DNA of 64,000 nt from Dimorphilus gyrociliatus (GCA_904063045.1 CAJFCJ010000028.1:248001-312000), one strand, 5' to 3'; shown: positions 1 through 15,153, counted from the first letter of the stretch. Made by a program: numbers and translations. The notes: generated from the sequence alone by a model not told the origin.

Positions 1-3944
<3,944 letters not shown>

Positions 3945-4433
3945 TTCAGAAACGTTTATTCATCTCTTTGTGTAATTCTTATAATGTTTTCTAACGTGAC
4001 TAACACCTGTAAAGGTAAGTTGAAAAACTTAATTTCGGAAAAGTAATTTACTTGACAATGAATAAAACCGCATTTATAAAATAGGAAAGTTTTTCTAAAA
4101 AATATACATGCATATAACTAATCAGGATAAGTTTGAATTAGGAAATATATAGCAGTTTTTCGAAGATCTTCAATTTACCTCCCACATCTCGTAAGAACTC
4201 GCTATGAGTGTTTTGCTGTAGAAGCGTATTTTTTTTTAAATTTTTAATAAAACTCATATTTTTTAAACAATTGAAAGTAGTTTTAATTAAAAAAAATAAA
4301 AATTACTTTTTAATCTTGAAGAATAAAATTACGACTCGATAATTTTCCTTACCAGTTTTTAAAGAATACTACACACCGAAAGTTACCGGAAATCGCCATC
4401 TTAACTTCCTTTTTTTCCGAAACATCCGCCATC
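3945..4433. promoter_or_regulatory. Divergent intergenic region between MYO5 and RPS13
   Basis: 489 bp separate the two start codons, so the promoters of both genes should lie here. On the RPS13 side an ETS-like ACCGGAAAT and a YY1-like GCCATCTT stand at about 4385-4403. They are followed by a pyrimidine tract at 4405-4418 (CTTCCTTTTTTTCC) that resembles the 5'TOP start of ribosomal-protein mRNAs. I see no other coding signal. Confidence 0.55.
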
Positions 4434-5224
4434 ATGGGTCGCATGCACTCTTTCGGGTAAATTTTGACTTTTTAAAGGGTTCTAAGACTAAAATTGGATT
4501 AAAAATTATACTAGTTTATATTTAAATATGGGTTTCTTTGATTGGAGCCTTTTGTTAACGAAAATCTCCATTATATCAATAGTTGTCATTAATCACGTGT
4601 AACTGCCTATTTTCAGTAAGGGTATCTCCCAATCTGCTTTGCCGTATCGAAGAAGCGTTCCGACAGTAAGTAACTTAATAACATTTTTAATGGTATTTCA
4701 TACAGTTTTTAAAAAATTCTATCGTTTTTTAGTGGCTCAAAATGAGCAGCGAAGACGTAACGGAGCAAATCTTAAAGTTCGCCAAGAAAGGTCTTACTCC
4801 TTCTCAAATCGGTACGACTGCTAAGATAATTATTTACAAAGTATTCACCAATTAATTGATTTTAGGTGTCATCTTGCGTGACTCTCACGGAGTTGCCCAA
4901 GTTAGATTTGTAACTGGCAACAAGATTTTGAGAATCTTGAAATCTAAAGGATTGGCCCCATCCATCCCTGAAGATTTGTACTATTTAATCAAGAAGGGTG
5001 TTGCCATCAGGAAGCACTTGGAAAAGAACAGAAAGGTAAAGGAAGAGTATATAAAATACATAAAATGTTCAATTTTCGATACATTTCAGGACAGAGACGC
5101 CAAGTTCCGTTTGATCTTGGTTGAAAGTAGAATTCATCGTTTGGCCAGATACTACAAGACTAAGAAGGTCTTGCCACCAACCTGGAAATACGAATCTTCC
5201 ACAGCTTCAGCTTTGGTGGCCTAA
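4434..5224 (+). CDS. RPS13: 40S ribosomal protein S13 (uS15)
   Basis: Small-subunit ribosomal protein of the cytosolic ribosome. Five exons (4434-4456, 4617-4665, 4733-4811, 4866-5035, 5090-5224) give 151 aa, the usual family length. The sequence starts [20 protein letters not shown], contains [20 protein letters not shown] and ends with the near-invariant [11 protein letters not shown]. The start codon follows a pyrimidine tract typical of TOP mRNAs. A polyadenylation signal AATAAA lies at 5253-5258. I looked for snoRNA boxes in the four introns, since ribosomal-protein introns often host them, and saw none. Confidence 0.97.
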
Positions 5225-5760
5225 ATTGTTTATGTCTAATGTAAGAGAGTTGAATAAAAACACTTTGAATGAACCTCCCGATTTGTTGTTATGTTTTAGT
5301 TATATACCACATATATCATTAAAAACGGCAAAGAGCAATATGCTCACTTTGAATCTATCCTTTAGAAGAACTGAAAAACGTCTTGAAAAAAGTTTTGACA
5401 TGTTAAAAATGCATTTAATGAAAGTAAAAGCATTTTCATACTAGATGTAAACACGTGTATTCCTTGTTAGAAGAAACCTTTTAAGACTACTGGGATATTC
5501 CCCAAAACAGTTAGGAAATTAGCGAGACATGTTTACCGCACAGTATGGACACTGCTAAAGTTACCGGTTTACACTACGAACAATATAGGCTGTCCACTGT
5601 TTTCCACAAGCCTCTTGTTTCCTTTTTCTGATACTCTCTTTCAATAAGAATCTTGAAGCTAAAAAACTTCTCTTTTGAATATTTACTTTATCACGATCTT
5701 AGAGTTCAGAGATCGGCTTGATTGGACTCATAATTCTATTTATGCCTTTTATCGCTCAAT
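5225..5760. other. RPS13 3'UTR and INTS14 upstream region
   Basis: AATAAA at 5253-5258 marks the likely end of RPS13. The rest should contain the INTS14 promoter. Short open frames here have no recognisable content. No repeat or RNA gene was seen. Confidence 0.5.
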
Positions 5761-7483
5761 ATGCCCATAATAATTGTCATAAACGATTTTCCCGAAGTGG
5801 AAGATGAATCCGAATACGAACAATTATGTGCTGGAGTACGCTTGGGAATAGAACAAATACTAACATTTGCAACAAAGAAATCCAACAAATTGGAGTATAT
5901 TGCAGTGGTTTGTATTTATCATGTAGTATCCTATATGACACATTACTTATTAGCTGTTAAAAAGATCACAGGAAAAGATTCTAACGCACATGTTTTGTCG
6001 CACCTAACTCGAGATTATGGTTCTATTAGAGAAAATTTGGATAGGCTTACCTTACCGGAAAAAATAGATTGGAGAGAAATTATATCATGTATAAATGAAT
6101 TAATTTTTGAGGAATGGATGATGGATGGAAAAACTTTTGTTTTCTGTTTAGTTGGAGAACGTCCAACCAAATGTAGGACTTTAATTTGTCTATTTATCCT
6201 TTTATTAAAGAATATTAACATAATTATTCCATATATCAGTAAGTAAATCTAGGAAACGTCCCGCTACCCCAGAGGCAGATTTCTACTTTAAATTTGAGTT
6301 TGAGTCTCATATCCAAATAATGATTATGGCTGAGGATGGTAATATGACAAAACGCTATTATGAGAAAGTCTTAGCGGGAAATAACCAGAAAGGATCAATT
6401 GAGTGTGTCAATTGGCAAAATAACGATACTATTTCTAAGAAATTTACCAGTTCTATAAGTCTTTTATCACCACCGCATATTGTTACTTTGCTTTGTGGGA
6501 AAATTTCTTGTCAAGTTCAATTATATCCCCCTGTTAAACCTTTCTTTGGGTAATTTATTAAATCAAGATATCGATCGTTAATTAATTCTTCTTGCTTTAC
6601 AGTATTGTCAAACATGAGCAAGTAAACAAAAGAATCGGATCTAAATTAAAGATATATGGATTTATCAGCTTGAACGATTTAGCTAGTCCACCTTTCTTTT
6701 CAAAACATTTTTTAATTCCGACTGGAAGTAGAACCGAAGATGCACCAAAAAAAGAAGATGACCGTGGAAACGTGCCAAATGTTACTGTCTTGTTGCACGG
6801 TTCATTAAAAGTTAGGCAAATGGCCGCGGTTGTTCAACTAGCGTAAGGTTTTCGTCGATATGCTTGTTAAGTAATTTTAACTTGTTTTTTTCTCTATTAG
6901 ACCAAATTGGTTTGGATTGATTTGCTCGTGTTCAGATTCAAAGAAAAAATCTAACTTAATATTATATGTATTGGAAGCAGGAAGTGAACCAGTTACTTGG
7001 CTAGGAGATTTTACTTCAATGATGATATCTAATGAATTGTCTGATAATAATCCATTTTTAAGCGAAAAGAAATCGCCTTTTCCAATAAAGACTGATGAGC
7101 GTCCAAGTTACAATCAGCCAACTATTTCTTGGATAAAATCTTCGGGAGTTCAAGTAAATATCAATTTGTTTGCTCCACGTCCGTGTTCTTTTTAAATCTA
7201 ACATCAATTTCGTTTTTAGGCAGATATTCAAAAAGTTGTCAGATTTGCTAAAAAACTACCAGAGAAGGAAAATTTGTTCTATAAAGAAGTCAATAGGGTC
7301 AAGAAGGCAGCATTGAGCTATGGTTTTACATCTTTGATTCTTGGACTATCGGATATACTCGAAAGAGAAATGACATCCAACGATAGTTTATCAAGCAGTG
7401 CAAAAGACCATTTAAGCCGTACGGTTGCAGCCTTAAGATCACCAGCTGCTTGTAATGTCGATTTTATTATAAGTTCTAAATAA
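5761..7483 (+). CDS. INTS14: Integrator complex subunit 14 (VWA9)
   Basis: Subunit of the nuclear Integrator complex, which cleaves snRNA and other nascent Pol II transcripts; INTS14 works in the module with INTS10 and INTS13. Six exons (5761-5911, 5954-6172, 6240-6549, 6603-6842, 6901-7153, 7220-7483) give 478 aa, slightly shorter than the human protein (about 518). Diagnostic segments are NVTVLLHGSLKVRQMAAVVQL, CSDSKKKSNL, SPFPIKTDERPSY and LPEKENLFYKEVNRVKKAAL. The N-terminal von Willebrand A domain starts MPIIIVINDFPEVED, where the family normally has a DxSxS metal site. That site looks lost here. The stop codon overlaps an AATAAA (7479-7484), so the 3'UTR is probably very short. Confidence 0.92.
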
Positions 7484-7988
7484 AAGATTTAATAATTAAT
7501 TGTTTTATAACTACTTTTTTGTATTGCTGCTTTAAAAATGTGAAAGAAAAGAATATTTTCTACCAAAATACAACGTGGATAAACGCTTTAATAAAACAAA
7601 GATAGACGAAAAAAAAGACACGAAAACATTCAAAGACCATGCGTGATTCAGTTTTGCCTGCGTCACACTATCCACAAAATTATTACCACATTTATTCTTG
7701 CATTGTTAGGCATCGCTTCAGTACATGTAAATCCATAATAAAATAAAGCTTCACAAAAGACAATGCGTTTTTAGTGCAAACGTGAACAAGGATGCGATTT
7801 CCACTATTTCTGGAGGGGTAATATTATGAGGAGAGTTTTTTTTAAGTCTATTTGTTAATTACTCTTTTTCATTTAAATAAAAAAATGGTATTACAAAACT
7901 ATGTGACGCAGGCAAAAAAATATTGGCCTGAGATATCTATTGTTTTAGGAGTTGTTGGTAGAGGAAACGATTAAAAAAGTAGTAATCC
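7484..7988. other. Convergent intergenic region with a long inverted repeat
   Basis: This is the tail-to-tail gap between INTS14 and perilipin. It contains no coding signal. It holds a 16-bp perfect inverted repeat with arms 7652-7667 (TTTTGCCTGCGTCACA) and 7902-7917. Inside the arms there is further imperfect complementarity (ATTATTACC on the left against GTATTAC on the right). Confidence 0.6.
7652..7917. repeat. Inverted repeat, possible MITE or long hairpin
   Basis: The arms TTTTGCCTGCGTCACA (7652-7667) and TGTGACGCAGGCAAAA (7902-7917) are exact reverse complements about 234 bp apart. The next bases inward also partly match. No clear target-site duplication flanks the arms, so a transposable-element origin is only a guess. 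If perilipin or INTS14 transcripts read into this area, the arms would pair in RNA. Confidence 0.5.
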
Positions 7989-9490
7989 TTATTGATGAGG
8001 AACGTAACGTATTTCTGTAAATGCGAAACCGTTTAATTCAGGTTGGAATTCAATAAAATCGTCGAACACGTTAACACCATCCATATTGTAATCTGGTATC
8101 TATTTAAAAAAAGAAAAAGAAAGAAAAATGATTAAAAGTTAAATAAAATTCACTAAAAGAATCTAATTTTAACGTTTAAAAATTACCGAAAAGAAAATCA
8201 TGCAAAAATTATAAAAATTTAGAGGTCGGAAGAGCCATTCGTGAGTCCCGTTTTCTCAAGGCCATTACTGGAAGTATTACTCTTGATTTGTGTACCCTAG
8301 AATAATTTTTTTCATGCAAAAGTTTAAAAAATAAAACACCAATGTTTACTACACTTTTACTCACAATCAACTGCAACAAATAATCCGTGATGTAGTTGAC
8401 GTTGTCTTGTACTTTAACCAGACCAAGACGGGCGTTTTCTAGGGCTTTTTGAGGAACATCTTCCAGTTTGAATGTTTTCAGAATTGTAGAGCAGTGATTA
8501 ACAGCAGCTTGAGAGGAACGGTGGGCATGATTACAGACATGAGAGAGGGACCAATAAAAATCATCTGTTAATTTTCTGGTTTCTGATAGGCGTCCGGAAA
8601 CTGCTGGGGGTAAAACTTTGACAGTTGAGAAGGAACTTATCGTACGTTTCAACTGTATGGTTAAATGACGGGCAGTGGCGATAATTCTCTTTTCAATAGT
8701 TTCTGCGTTCGAAATGGGTTTGTTGTTCAGCTCCTCTCTATGGTCATTTTCAACTTCTTCTTCGTTCTTTTGGATTTCATTCCACACATAGCGAACTTTT
8801 CCATCAACAGCTTTCGCATACTCTATTAAATTAACGGTATGCTTGAGACGGTCAATAGCCTCAGCAGAACGTCTTTTCACATTTCTAACTTGGTTCATAG
8901 CTTGAATAAACATTCTTCTACGAACTTTTGTAGAAATAGCGACCACTTTTTCAGTTGGTCCCGAGTCTTTCTCATCTTCCTCTTTGTTTTCTTCAAATTC
9001 CTTCTTTTCATCGCCTACAGCAGGCATGTAATAGTCAACAGTGCGATCAGCATAATCTAAAATTGGGTCGACTTTGGGTAGAAACGATCCCAATTTATTT
9101 GCTCCATATTGTTTTACAGCTCCGTAAGTTTCAGAAATAAACTGTAAAGTTCAATCGATTTAATTAAAGAAAAAAAAGATCAATCGTTAAATACAATACC
9201 TCTTCAGCAGGAGCTTTTATAATTGGATACTTCTCCTCAATTACATCCAATTTCGAACAAGCGTATTCGTCCAATCTTCCAATAGGCTTTTCCAACTTTG
9301 TTACTACTGGGGCAGCAGTCTTAGCAACTACGTGCATGCCAGTTTCAGCCTTCTCCAAAGTAAACTTGACAAGAGCGGAGGACTCTTTAGAACGTTGGTA
9401 GAAGGTCGACAAGGAACCAAAGGCTGATGCAACGACCGGAAGCGTTCCAACTCGCTGGACAATGATGAAGGATTGACCTTCAGACTTCAT
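7989..9490 (-). CDS. PLIN: Perilipin family lipid-droplet protein, two possible 3' ends
   Basis: Perilipins coat lipid droplets and control lipase access. Exon 1 (9490-9200) and exon 2 (9141-8365) encode 356 aa. They begin with a PAT-like region (TLPVVASAFGSLSTFYQRSK, PVVTKLEKPIGRLDEYACSK, LDVIEEKYPIIKAPAEE), followed by an acidic linker and a helical region (RRSAEAIDRLKHTVNLIEYA, TARHLTIQLKRT). The phase-0 donor at 8364 can join two terminal exons. Exon 3A (8296-8219) adds 25 aa ending NGSSDL. Exon 3B (8099-7989), preceded by a long pyrimidine tract, adds 36 aa ending EIRYVPHQ. A 5'UTR intron is likely at 9497-9675, between AAGATAG|GTGAGT and CCCCAACTTAG. The family assignment is firm; vertebrate subtype cannot be assigned. 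Confidence 0.87.
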
Positions 9491-10130
9491 ATTTATCTAA
9501 GTTGGGGAAGAAAAGAGAAGAGTAATTTTGATGAATTGTATAAGTTTATCGTTAAAAAGCAGATCTTCACGAATAATCGAACAACAAACCCAAAAAGAAT
9601 TATTTGTGTATTAAAAAAGCGTCACACAAAATAATGTTAATTAATAGTAAAAACTATCAATTTATTTCTACTCACCTATCTTTACTTTAAAACAAAGTAA
9701 AAAGAATGAGAGTTGGTAGCTTGTTTTTAATATTTATTACGAAAAGGTATCACTCAGTAAGCACGTGATTTAAAGGTTACTTATTTGGTGCCAATGTCAT
9801 GGTACATCCAATGAGCGATTTTTAATGGGAAGCCTAAACCAGACTCTTATGATGGAGTCAGAGTACACGCAATGCAGACGATGTTTACTCATATTGTACT
9901 AGATCAGGGTAAAGTTCGAAAGTTCAAAGATTGATTCTTATCATTTTGATTTCTGTTACACAATTAATCAATGATAAGTAGGAGAAAAACGATTGCTTCG
10001 TCGAAATATAGACTCAAAAACTTCAAAGTACTTTATTGATTATCAAGGTCATAAACTATAACTGACGAAAAGCTCTTCTAAACCGTTTTCTCAGCTACTA
10101 AATAAACTCTTGCGCAATTTAAAAGGAAAA
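9491..10130. promoter_or_regulatory. Divergent PLIN / HINT3 upstream region
   Basis: The perilipin leader exon ends at 9676 (minus) and HINT3 starts at 10131 (+), so both promoters lie between. An E-box GCACGTGA sits at 9761-9768. No other coding sequence was seen. Confidence 0.45.
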
Positions 10131-10547
10131 ATGTCCAATGATGACTGTATATTTTGTAAAATATCTTCCGGAAGAGACGAAAAGACACAGCTTGTCTATG
10201 AAGATGAACAATTCGTTTCTTTTAAAGATCACAAACCGGGTTCAGATACACATTATCTAGTTGTTCCAAAAGAGCATTTGGATAGCTGTAAAGTGTTAAC
10301 TGGAGAGCACGTTGACTTAATCAAAAGAATGAAGGAAATTGGGAAGGAGCTTGTAAAGGATGTGGACCAAAATCAAGTTCGATTTGGTTTTCATTGGCCA
10401 CCGATAATTTTGATTAAACATCTTCACCTTCACGTGATTGCTCCTGTTACAGGAATGTCATTTATGTCAAGGTTAATATTTAGAGAGAACTCTTGGTGGT
10501 TTGTGTCACCAGAATATATGATAGAAAGGCTTACAAAGCTGAAATAG
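10131..10547 (+). CDS. HINT3: Histidine triad nucleotide-binding protein 3
   Basis: HIT-superfamily hydrolase acting on nucleoside phosphoramidates and acyl-adenylates. It is a single exon of 138 aa starting MSNDDCIFCKI. An in-frame TTG further upstream at 10110 is not a plausible eukaryotic start. Visible features are the Cys pair CIFC, DHKPGSDTHYLVVPKEHL, and the histidine triad HLHLHVIAP near residue 103, followed by the aprataxin/HINT3-type tail NSWWFVSPEYMIERL. The lack of introns is unusual among its neighbours. Confidence 0.92.
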   Translation: MSNDDCIFCKISSGRDEKTQLVYEDEQFVSFKDHKPGSDTHYLVVPKEHLDSCKVLTGEHVDLIKRMKEIGKELVKDVDQNQVRFGFHWPPIILIKHLHLHVIAPVTGMSFMSRLIFRENSWWFVSPEYMIERLTKLK

Positions 10548-11405
10548 CAGTAAAACAAAATATACAAAACATATTATTGATTTTTGTAATGTTTGTAATT
10601 GTTAATGTCGTTATTTCAATCGATTGATTGAAATTTCGTTTTTTTTGTTATGTTACCTTTTTTTCTATAACACTTGTTAATCCTAAATTAATATCAGCTG
10701 AGTTTATTTACACAAATAATCAAAGCAATAGTTGAAAAGCCTTTTTTTTATACCCGTTTCCTTTAACAACTTAAGCTGTTTGCAACTAGGAAATGAAATT
10801 ATACTAATGGAAGAGAACATTTCCATAGCAACAGACACTTTTGTTCTAAAAAAAATTTTAGTTTTATTCATATTAAGTTAATTTATGAACAAGTTTTAAA
10901 AAAGAATGAAACGAGGATAGAATAAAAAAGAAAAGAGTGTTTTTTAGAATAAGTTCAACAGATATACGATATAAACGAGAAGAGAAGTAATATCAAGTGA
11001 AAGCTTATATCAAATTGATTTTCCTCTTTCACTCATAAAAGATAAAAATGGTAAATAGCTTAAATTTTCTTAATACAACATTTATATACAATATATATAC
11101 TGTATATATATATATTTATATATAAGAAATGGTTATTTTTGACGTAACGACACATTGCAATGAATATGCAGATTACTTTAATATCACAGGGAAAGACAAA
11201 AGTCAAACCTTTTACTCTGCTTCAATCATTCTTAGATATTGAATATTAATGATTTAGTTATTTTCGAAGAGGTAATCGGTATGTCTAAAGTATGGATGAT
11301 TTCAGCAAAAGTAATAATACATAAGTATGTAGCACGTAATTTCAAAATGAAAAAATTTAATGGACTAATTTCGCCTTGTTATTGTTATTATCGTTTTTTT
11401 ACATT
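10548..11405. other. Intergenic, no gene seen
   Basis: This is the tail-to-tail gap between HINT3 and the NCS gene. It is AT-rich with a (TA)-type tract at 11091-11117 that includes the recurring TATACTGTATA motif. No open frame with recognisable content was found. Confidence 0.5.
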
Positions 11406-12161
11406 TTAGCTAGCAATGTTGAAAATCTTCGAAACATCTACTTCTTTTGATGCTACATTGCAAAATTCATCTTTACTTATTAAACCATCTTTATCTTTGT
11501 CTAATTTTTGAAAAATTGAATCGGCTTGAACACACGCTTTTTCTTCAGCTGCTTCTTTCCCTTTCATTCGAAAAACTGCCTTAAGTACCTTAATTACCTC
11601 ATCTCTTGTCAGTGCACCCGTTCCGTCTATGTCATACATATCGAATACCCAATATAGTCGTTCCTCAGTGCTTCCGCGACACGTCACACTCAAGGTAGTC
11701 ATAAATTCCTTGAAATCTATGCGTCCGTTTCTGTCTTGATCATATGCATCAAAGACGTAGTCCGCTAATTCGTTGCTGTCCTGAATAGCGATTAATATAG
11801 ATATTAATTAATCGAATTATCCTCTTTTTTACTGTACTTAATTAAATAGAATATATGAAAAGAATAGATCAAGTAACTCTAGTATAGGCATTTAGAAAAT
11901 TAGGATGCAGAACAGATGACCTATTTTTACCTTTAACACTAATGAAATTATAAAATACCTTCCTACCTTTGCCGTAAGTTCTGAATACATTTTGCGAAAT
12001 TCGTGCCTCCTTATATGTCCGGATGGGAAATCTTTTTTAAATTTCTCATGCCACTCTCTAATTTCTTTCGATTTAAAATGAGTGTTTTCTTTCAGATCGT
12101 GAACAAAGCTCTCTTCTAGGCCTAACTCGTCAGAATCTTCTCTTGAAGTACTTGATCCCAT
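11406..12161 (-). CDS. Neuronal calcium sensor family EF-hand protein
   Basis: Myristoylated Ca2+ sensor of the NCS/hippocalcin/visinin-like family. Two exons (12161-11967 and 11780-11406) give 189 aa, the standard family length. It starts MGSSTSRED, an N-myristoylation consensus (Gly2, Ser6). The N-terminus matches the family pattern LKENTHFKSKEIREWHEKF. EF1 is degenerate (FPSGHIRRHEF, in place of the family CPTG), as is normal. EF2 DQDRNGRIDFKE, EF3 DIDGTGALTRDE and EF4 DKDKDGLISKDE look able to bind calcium. The exact subfamily is not clear. It shares its upstream region with the TSP1 gene. Confidence 0.9.
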
Positions 12162-12684
12162 AGTTTCTTGTTAATGAAGCCTCGTCGGGAGCTCAATATT
12201 TTAATCAAATGTTACGTTGATCAATAAGCGTCTCCTAGGTGTTGAATCAATGATTTTCGAAACGAATCGCTAGAATATGCGAGTTTTTCCTGCTTGGCAT
12301 TCACTCTGTAGGAATCCCTCGTAAGTCGTAGGCCTGAAGATGTGTATTGATCAAATGAAACTGAAATCCCCAAAAACTTAACTAGATGGCGCCTTTTGCA
12401 ATTCTTTAATAAAATGGTGAACAAGTGCCAGTAATATAAGACTCTTTGTACTATTATTATTCCTATATGAATAAACTATAAAATAGCAGAAATAAAAATT
12501 TAATTATATAAGGGAAATGAGTTAAAACTTTTTATATAATACTAATAAATCAGAACAATTTTTTATTTTCTGAGTATGGAATAGGTTTAAACAAATTTAC
12601 ATAACTATTCTTATTCAAAAGATTATAATATTAAATATATTTATATCCATATATATATATATATATATATATTATTTGTTTATA
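12162..12684. other. Divergent region upstream of NCS and TSP1 genes
   Basis: 523 bp without a gene. It contains a (TA)n tract at about 12649-12672 and a YY1-like AGATGGCGCC at about 12382. It presumably holds the promoters of both flanking genes. Confidence 0.45.
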
Positions 12685-13596
12685 ATGACTAGAAAGGAAA
12701 TTGTCTCTTTGTCAATCATATTAATATTAAAAAATTACCAATTTTGTAAATCGTCCAAATGCAGTAAAACTTGTGGTCATGGATATCGCATTGAATATGT
12801 TAATAATTATAAGTTATATAGGCATTGCTATAATGAAAGGTTAAGCTTAAAAACTTTTCTATTAAACTTCTACAATTACTCTAATGGTGTGTTTTACAGA
12901 TGTAAAAATATTGAGGCACTATCCATTGGAAAATGGACAGTTTGGTCCTCATGGAGTGACTGCTCATCATCATGTGGATACGGTAAACAATCTAGGCAGA
13001 GAGAATGCTTGTCAGTCAATAGTCTGGACAAATTGGAAACTTGTCGTGGACTATCAAAAATGAATAGGCTATGTTTTAATCCTACATGTTCAATCCATGG
13101 TATTTAAAAAGTGATTATTTCTCCTGTTCTAAAGAGATGAATTTAAAACTTGAATTATCATTTAGGTTCATTTTCTCAGTGGTCTAAATGGTCAAAATGT
13201 AATTTAGAGATATGCAAAATAGTAAGAGAGAGAAAGTGTAACAATCCCGAACCAGCTTTTGGAGGTAATTCGTGTTTGGGACAATATAGAGAAATTAAAA
13301 ATTGCACAGAAAAGTGCATTATTTCTAAGGACATTGTATTATTAAACGATGTTGAAATGTCTGATAAATTTTTCATACTTGATCCCTATCTTTTCCTGAT
13401 CCAACTAATAATTGTTAATATAACGGCTTTTGGAGTTTATTTAACTTTATGCGAGTTTAATAGAAACCGCTATCCTCCTTGGAACTTGTCAGATAGAATC
13501 AAAAAATTAACTAACGAAGATAGTAACTTTGCTAAAACTGATACTCAATTTATTAAAGATTTATTTAACGAATTGCAATCAAAGGAGCTTTCATAA
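12685..13596 (+). CDS. Thrombospondin type-1 repeat single-pass membrane protein
   Basis: I do not recognise a named orthologue. Three exons (12685-12839, 12900-13099, 13166-13596) give 261 aa. The ATG at 12685 is the first possible start; the open frame extends upstream only to a TTG. After a hydrophobic N-terminus (IVSLSIILILKNYQF) come a partial TSP1-like unit (CSKTCGHGYRIEY), a good TSP1 repeat (WTVWSSWSDCSSSCGYGKQS) and a second, WSKWSKCNLEICKIVRERKC. The tryptophan ladder, a site for C-mannosylation in this domain family, is present. A transmembrane segment follows (LFLIQLIIVNITAFGVYLTL), then a cytoplasmic tail of about 57 aa. Probably a small adhesion or guidance receptor; this role is inference. 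Confidence 0.8.
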
Positions 13597-14084
13597 AAAA
13601 CATAATAGAAACGTAAGAGTAATAAAATATTACTATGTCATTAATAAGTCTTTTTTATTATTATTTCTGTTAACTAATTATTTATCTTATTATCAATTGA
13701 TACTTTTTATATTGATCATGCTTTTAAATACATTTTAAGGGAGGTTTTATAAAAATTTAATCGAAAGTAAAAGAATAATTGTAAAATCAGCGGCTATTGG
13801 TCGAATATTTTCAGAACGGTATCCACGCTTGTCAATAATCCTCATGAATATTTATAACACTATGCAAGTTACTGATATTTTGATTGTTAGTTAACTTGTC
13901 ATAGATTTTCATTTATTGTACTTGGTGAGTGTCGGTTTAATAGATCAGTCTTGTTTAGAACTTTGACCCTTTGAAATAAACATGTGAATCAAGTACATTA
14001 AACCTGATCAACAAACATCAAACGTGTTTTTTTTTAAATCTTTAACTATTATTTGTATTATCGCTCAGGTTTTGAAACGGCACG
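13597..14084. other. Intergenic upstream of OSGEP
   Basis: 488 bp of AT-rich DNA holding the TSP1-gene 3'UTR and the OSGEP promoter. No gene, repeat or RNA element stands out. Confidence 0.45.
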
Positions 14085-15153
14085 ATGCCGATTGCTATAG
14101 GATTTGAGGGAAGTGCTAATAAGATTGGAGTAGGAATTATTCGAGATGGAGAGGTTATATCTAATCCACGGATGACGTACATTACACCTCCAGGACTCGG
14201 TTTTCAACCAAGAGATACGGCAAAACACCATAGGGAGAACGTTTTAAGTATATTAAAGGAAGCTCTACGTGAAGCAAATATAACTCCAAAAGAAATTGAT
14301 GTTGTTTGTTTCACAAAAGGCCCCGGTATGGCGGCCCCATTAATCTCTGTAGCGGTTGTTGCGAGAACTTTAGCGCAACTCTGGAAGAAACCACTTTTAG
14401 GTGTAAATCATTGCATTGGACATATTGAAATGGGCAGGGTTGTCACCAAAGCTGATAATCCAACTGTTTTGTATGTTAGTGGAGGAAATACGCAAGTTAT
14501 AGCCTACTCCGAGAATCGTTATCGTATTTTCGGTGAAACAATAGATTTAGCTGTTGGAAACTGTCTTGATCGTTTCGCTCGACTGCTAAATCTTTCAAAT
14601 GACCCTAGTCCCGGTTATAATATAGAATTATTAGCAAGAAATGGTAAAAAATTTCTCGAGTTGCCTTATTGCGTTAAAGGAATGGATGTATCATTTAGTG
14701 GTCTTTTATCTTTTATCGAGGAACGAGCTGCCTCATTGTTAAGAAAAAACGAATATACAAGAGAAGATCTATGTTTTTCTCTCCAAGAAACGATTTTTGC
14801 TATGCTTGTTGAAATAACTGAAAGGGCTATGGCTCATTGTGGCTCGAAGCAAGTTCTGGTTGTAGGCGGAGTCGGTTGTAACATAAGGTATTTGATTGTA
14901 TTTAAAAACTTATTGTGCATCGAAAGATAATCCCATCTAATGTTACAGATTACAACAGATGTTACAAATAATGGCAGAGGAAAGAAATGCATCTGTATGT
15001 GCAATGGACGAAAGATACTGCATTGATAACGGTGCAATGATAGCTCAAGCTGGCTTGCAAATGTTTACGCACGGTCAAAGGATGGATTGGAATGAAACGT
15101 TTTGTACTCAAAGATATAGAACGGACGATGTGTACGTTTCTTGGAGAGATTGA
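14085..15153 (+). CDS. OSGEP: tRNA N6-threonylcarbamoyladenosine synthase catalytic subunit (KAE1/OSGEP)
   Basis: Catalytic subunit of the KEOPS complex, which makes t6A at position 37 of ANN-decoding tRNAs. Two exons (14085-14887, 14949-15153) give 335 aa, identical in length to the human protein. Visible motifs are the N-terminal [14 protein letters not shown], the metal-binding [10 protein letters not shown] (two His), [52 protein letters not shown] spanning the intron, and [16 protein letters not shown]. All active-site elements appear intact. AATAAA at 15223-15228 probably ends the transcript. Confidence 0.97.

Noticed and set aside
9480..9500. Acceptor CCCCAACTTAG directly before the perilipin ATG, considered as a trans-splicing site
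   Set aside because: A good cis donor (AAGATAG|GTGAGT at 9676/9675) lies 180 bp upstream, so ordinary splicing explains it.
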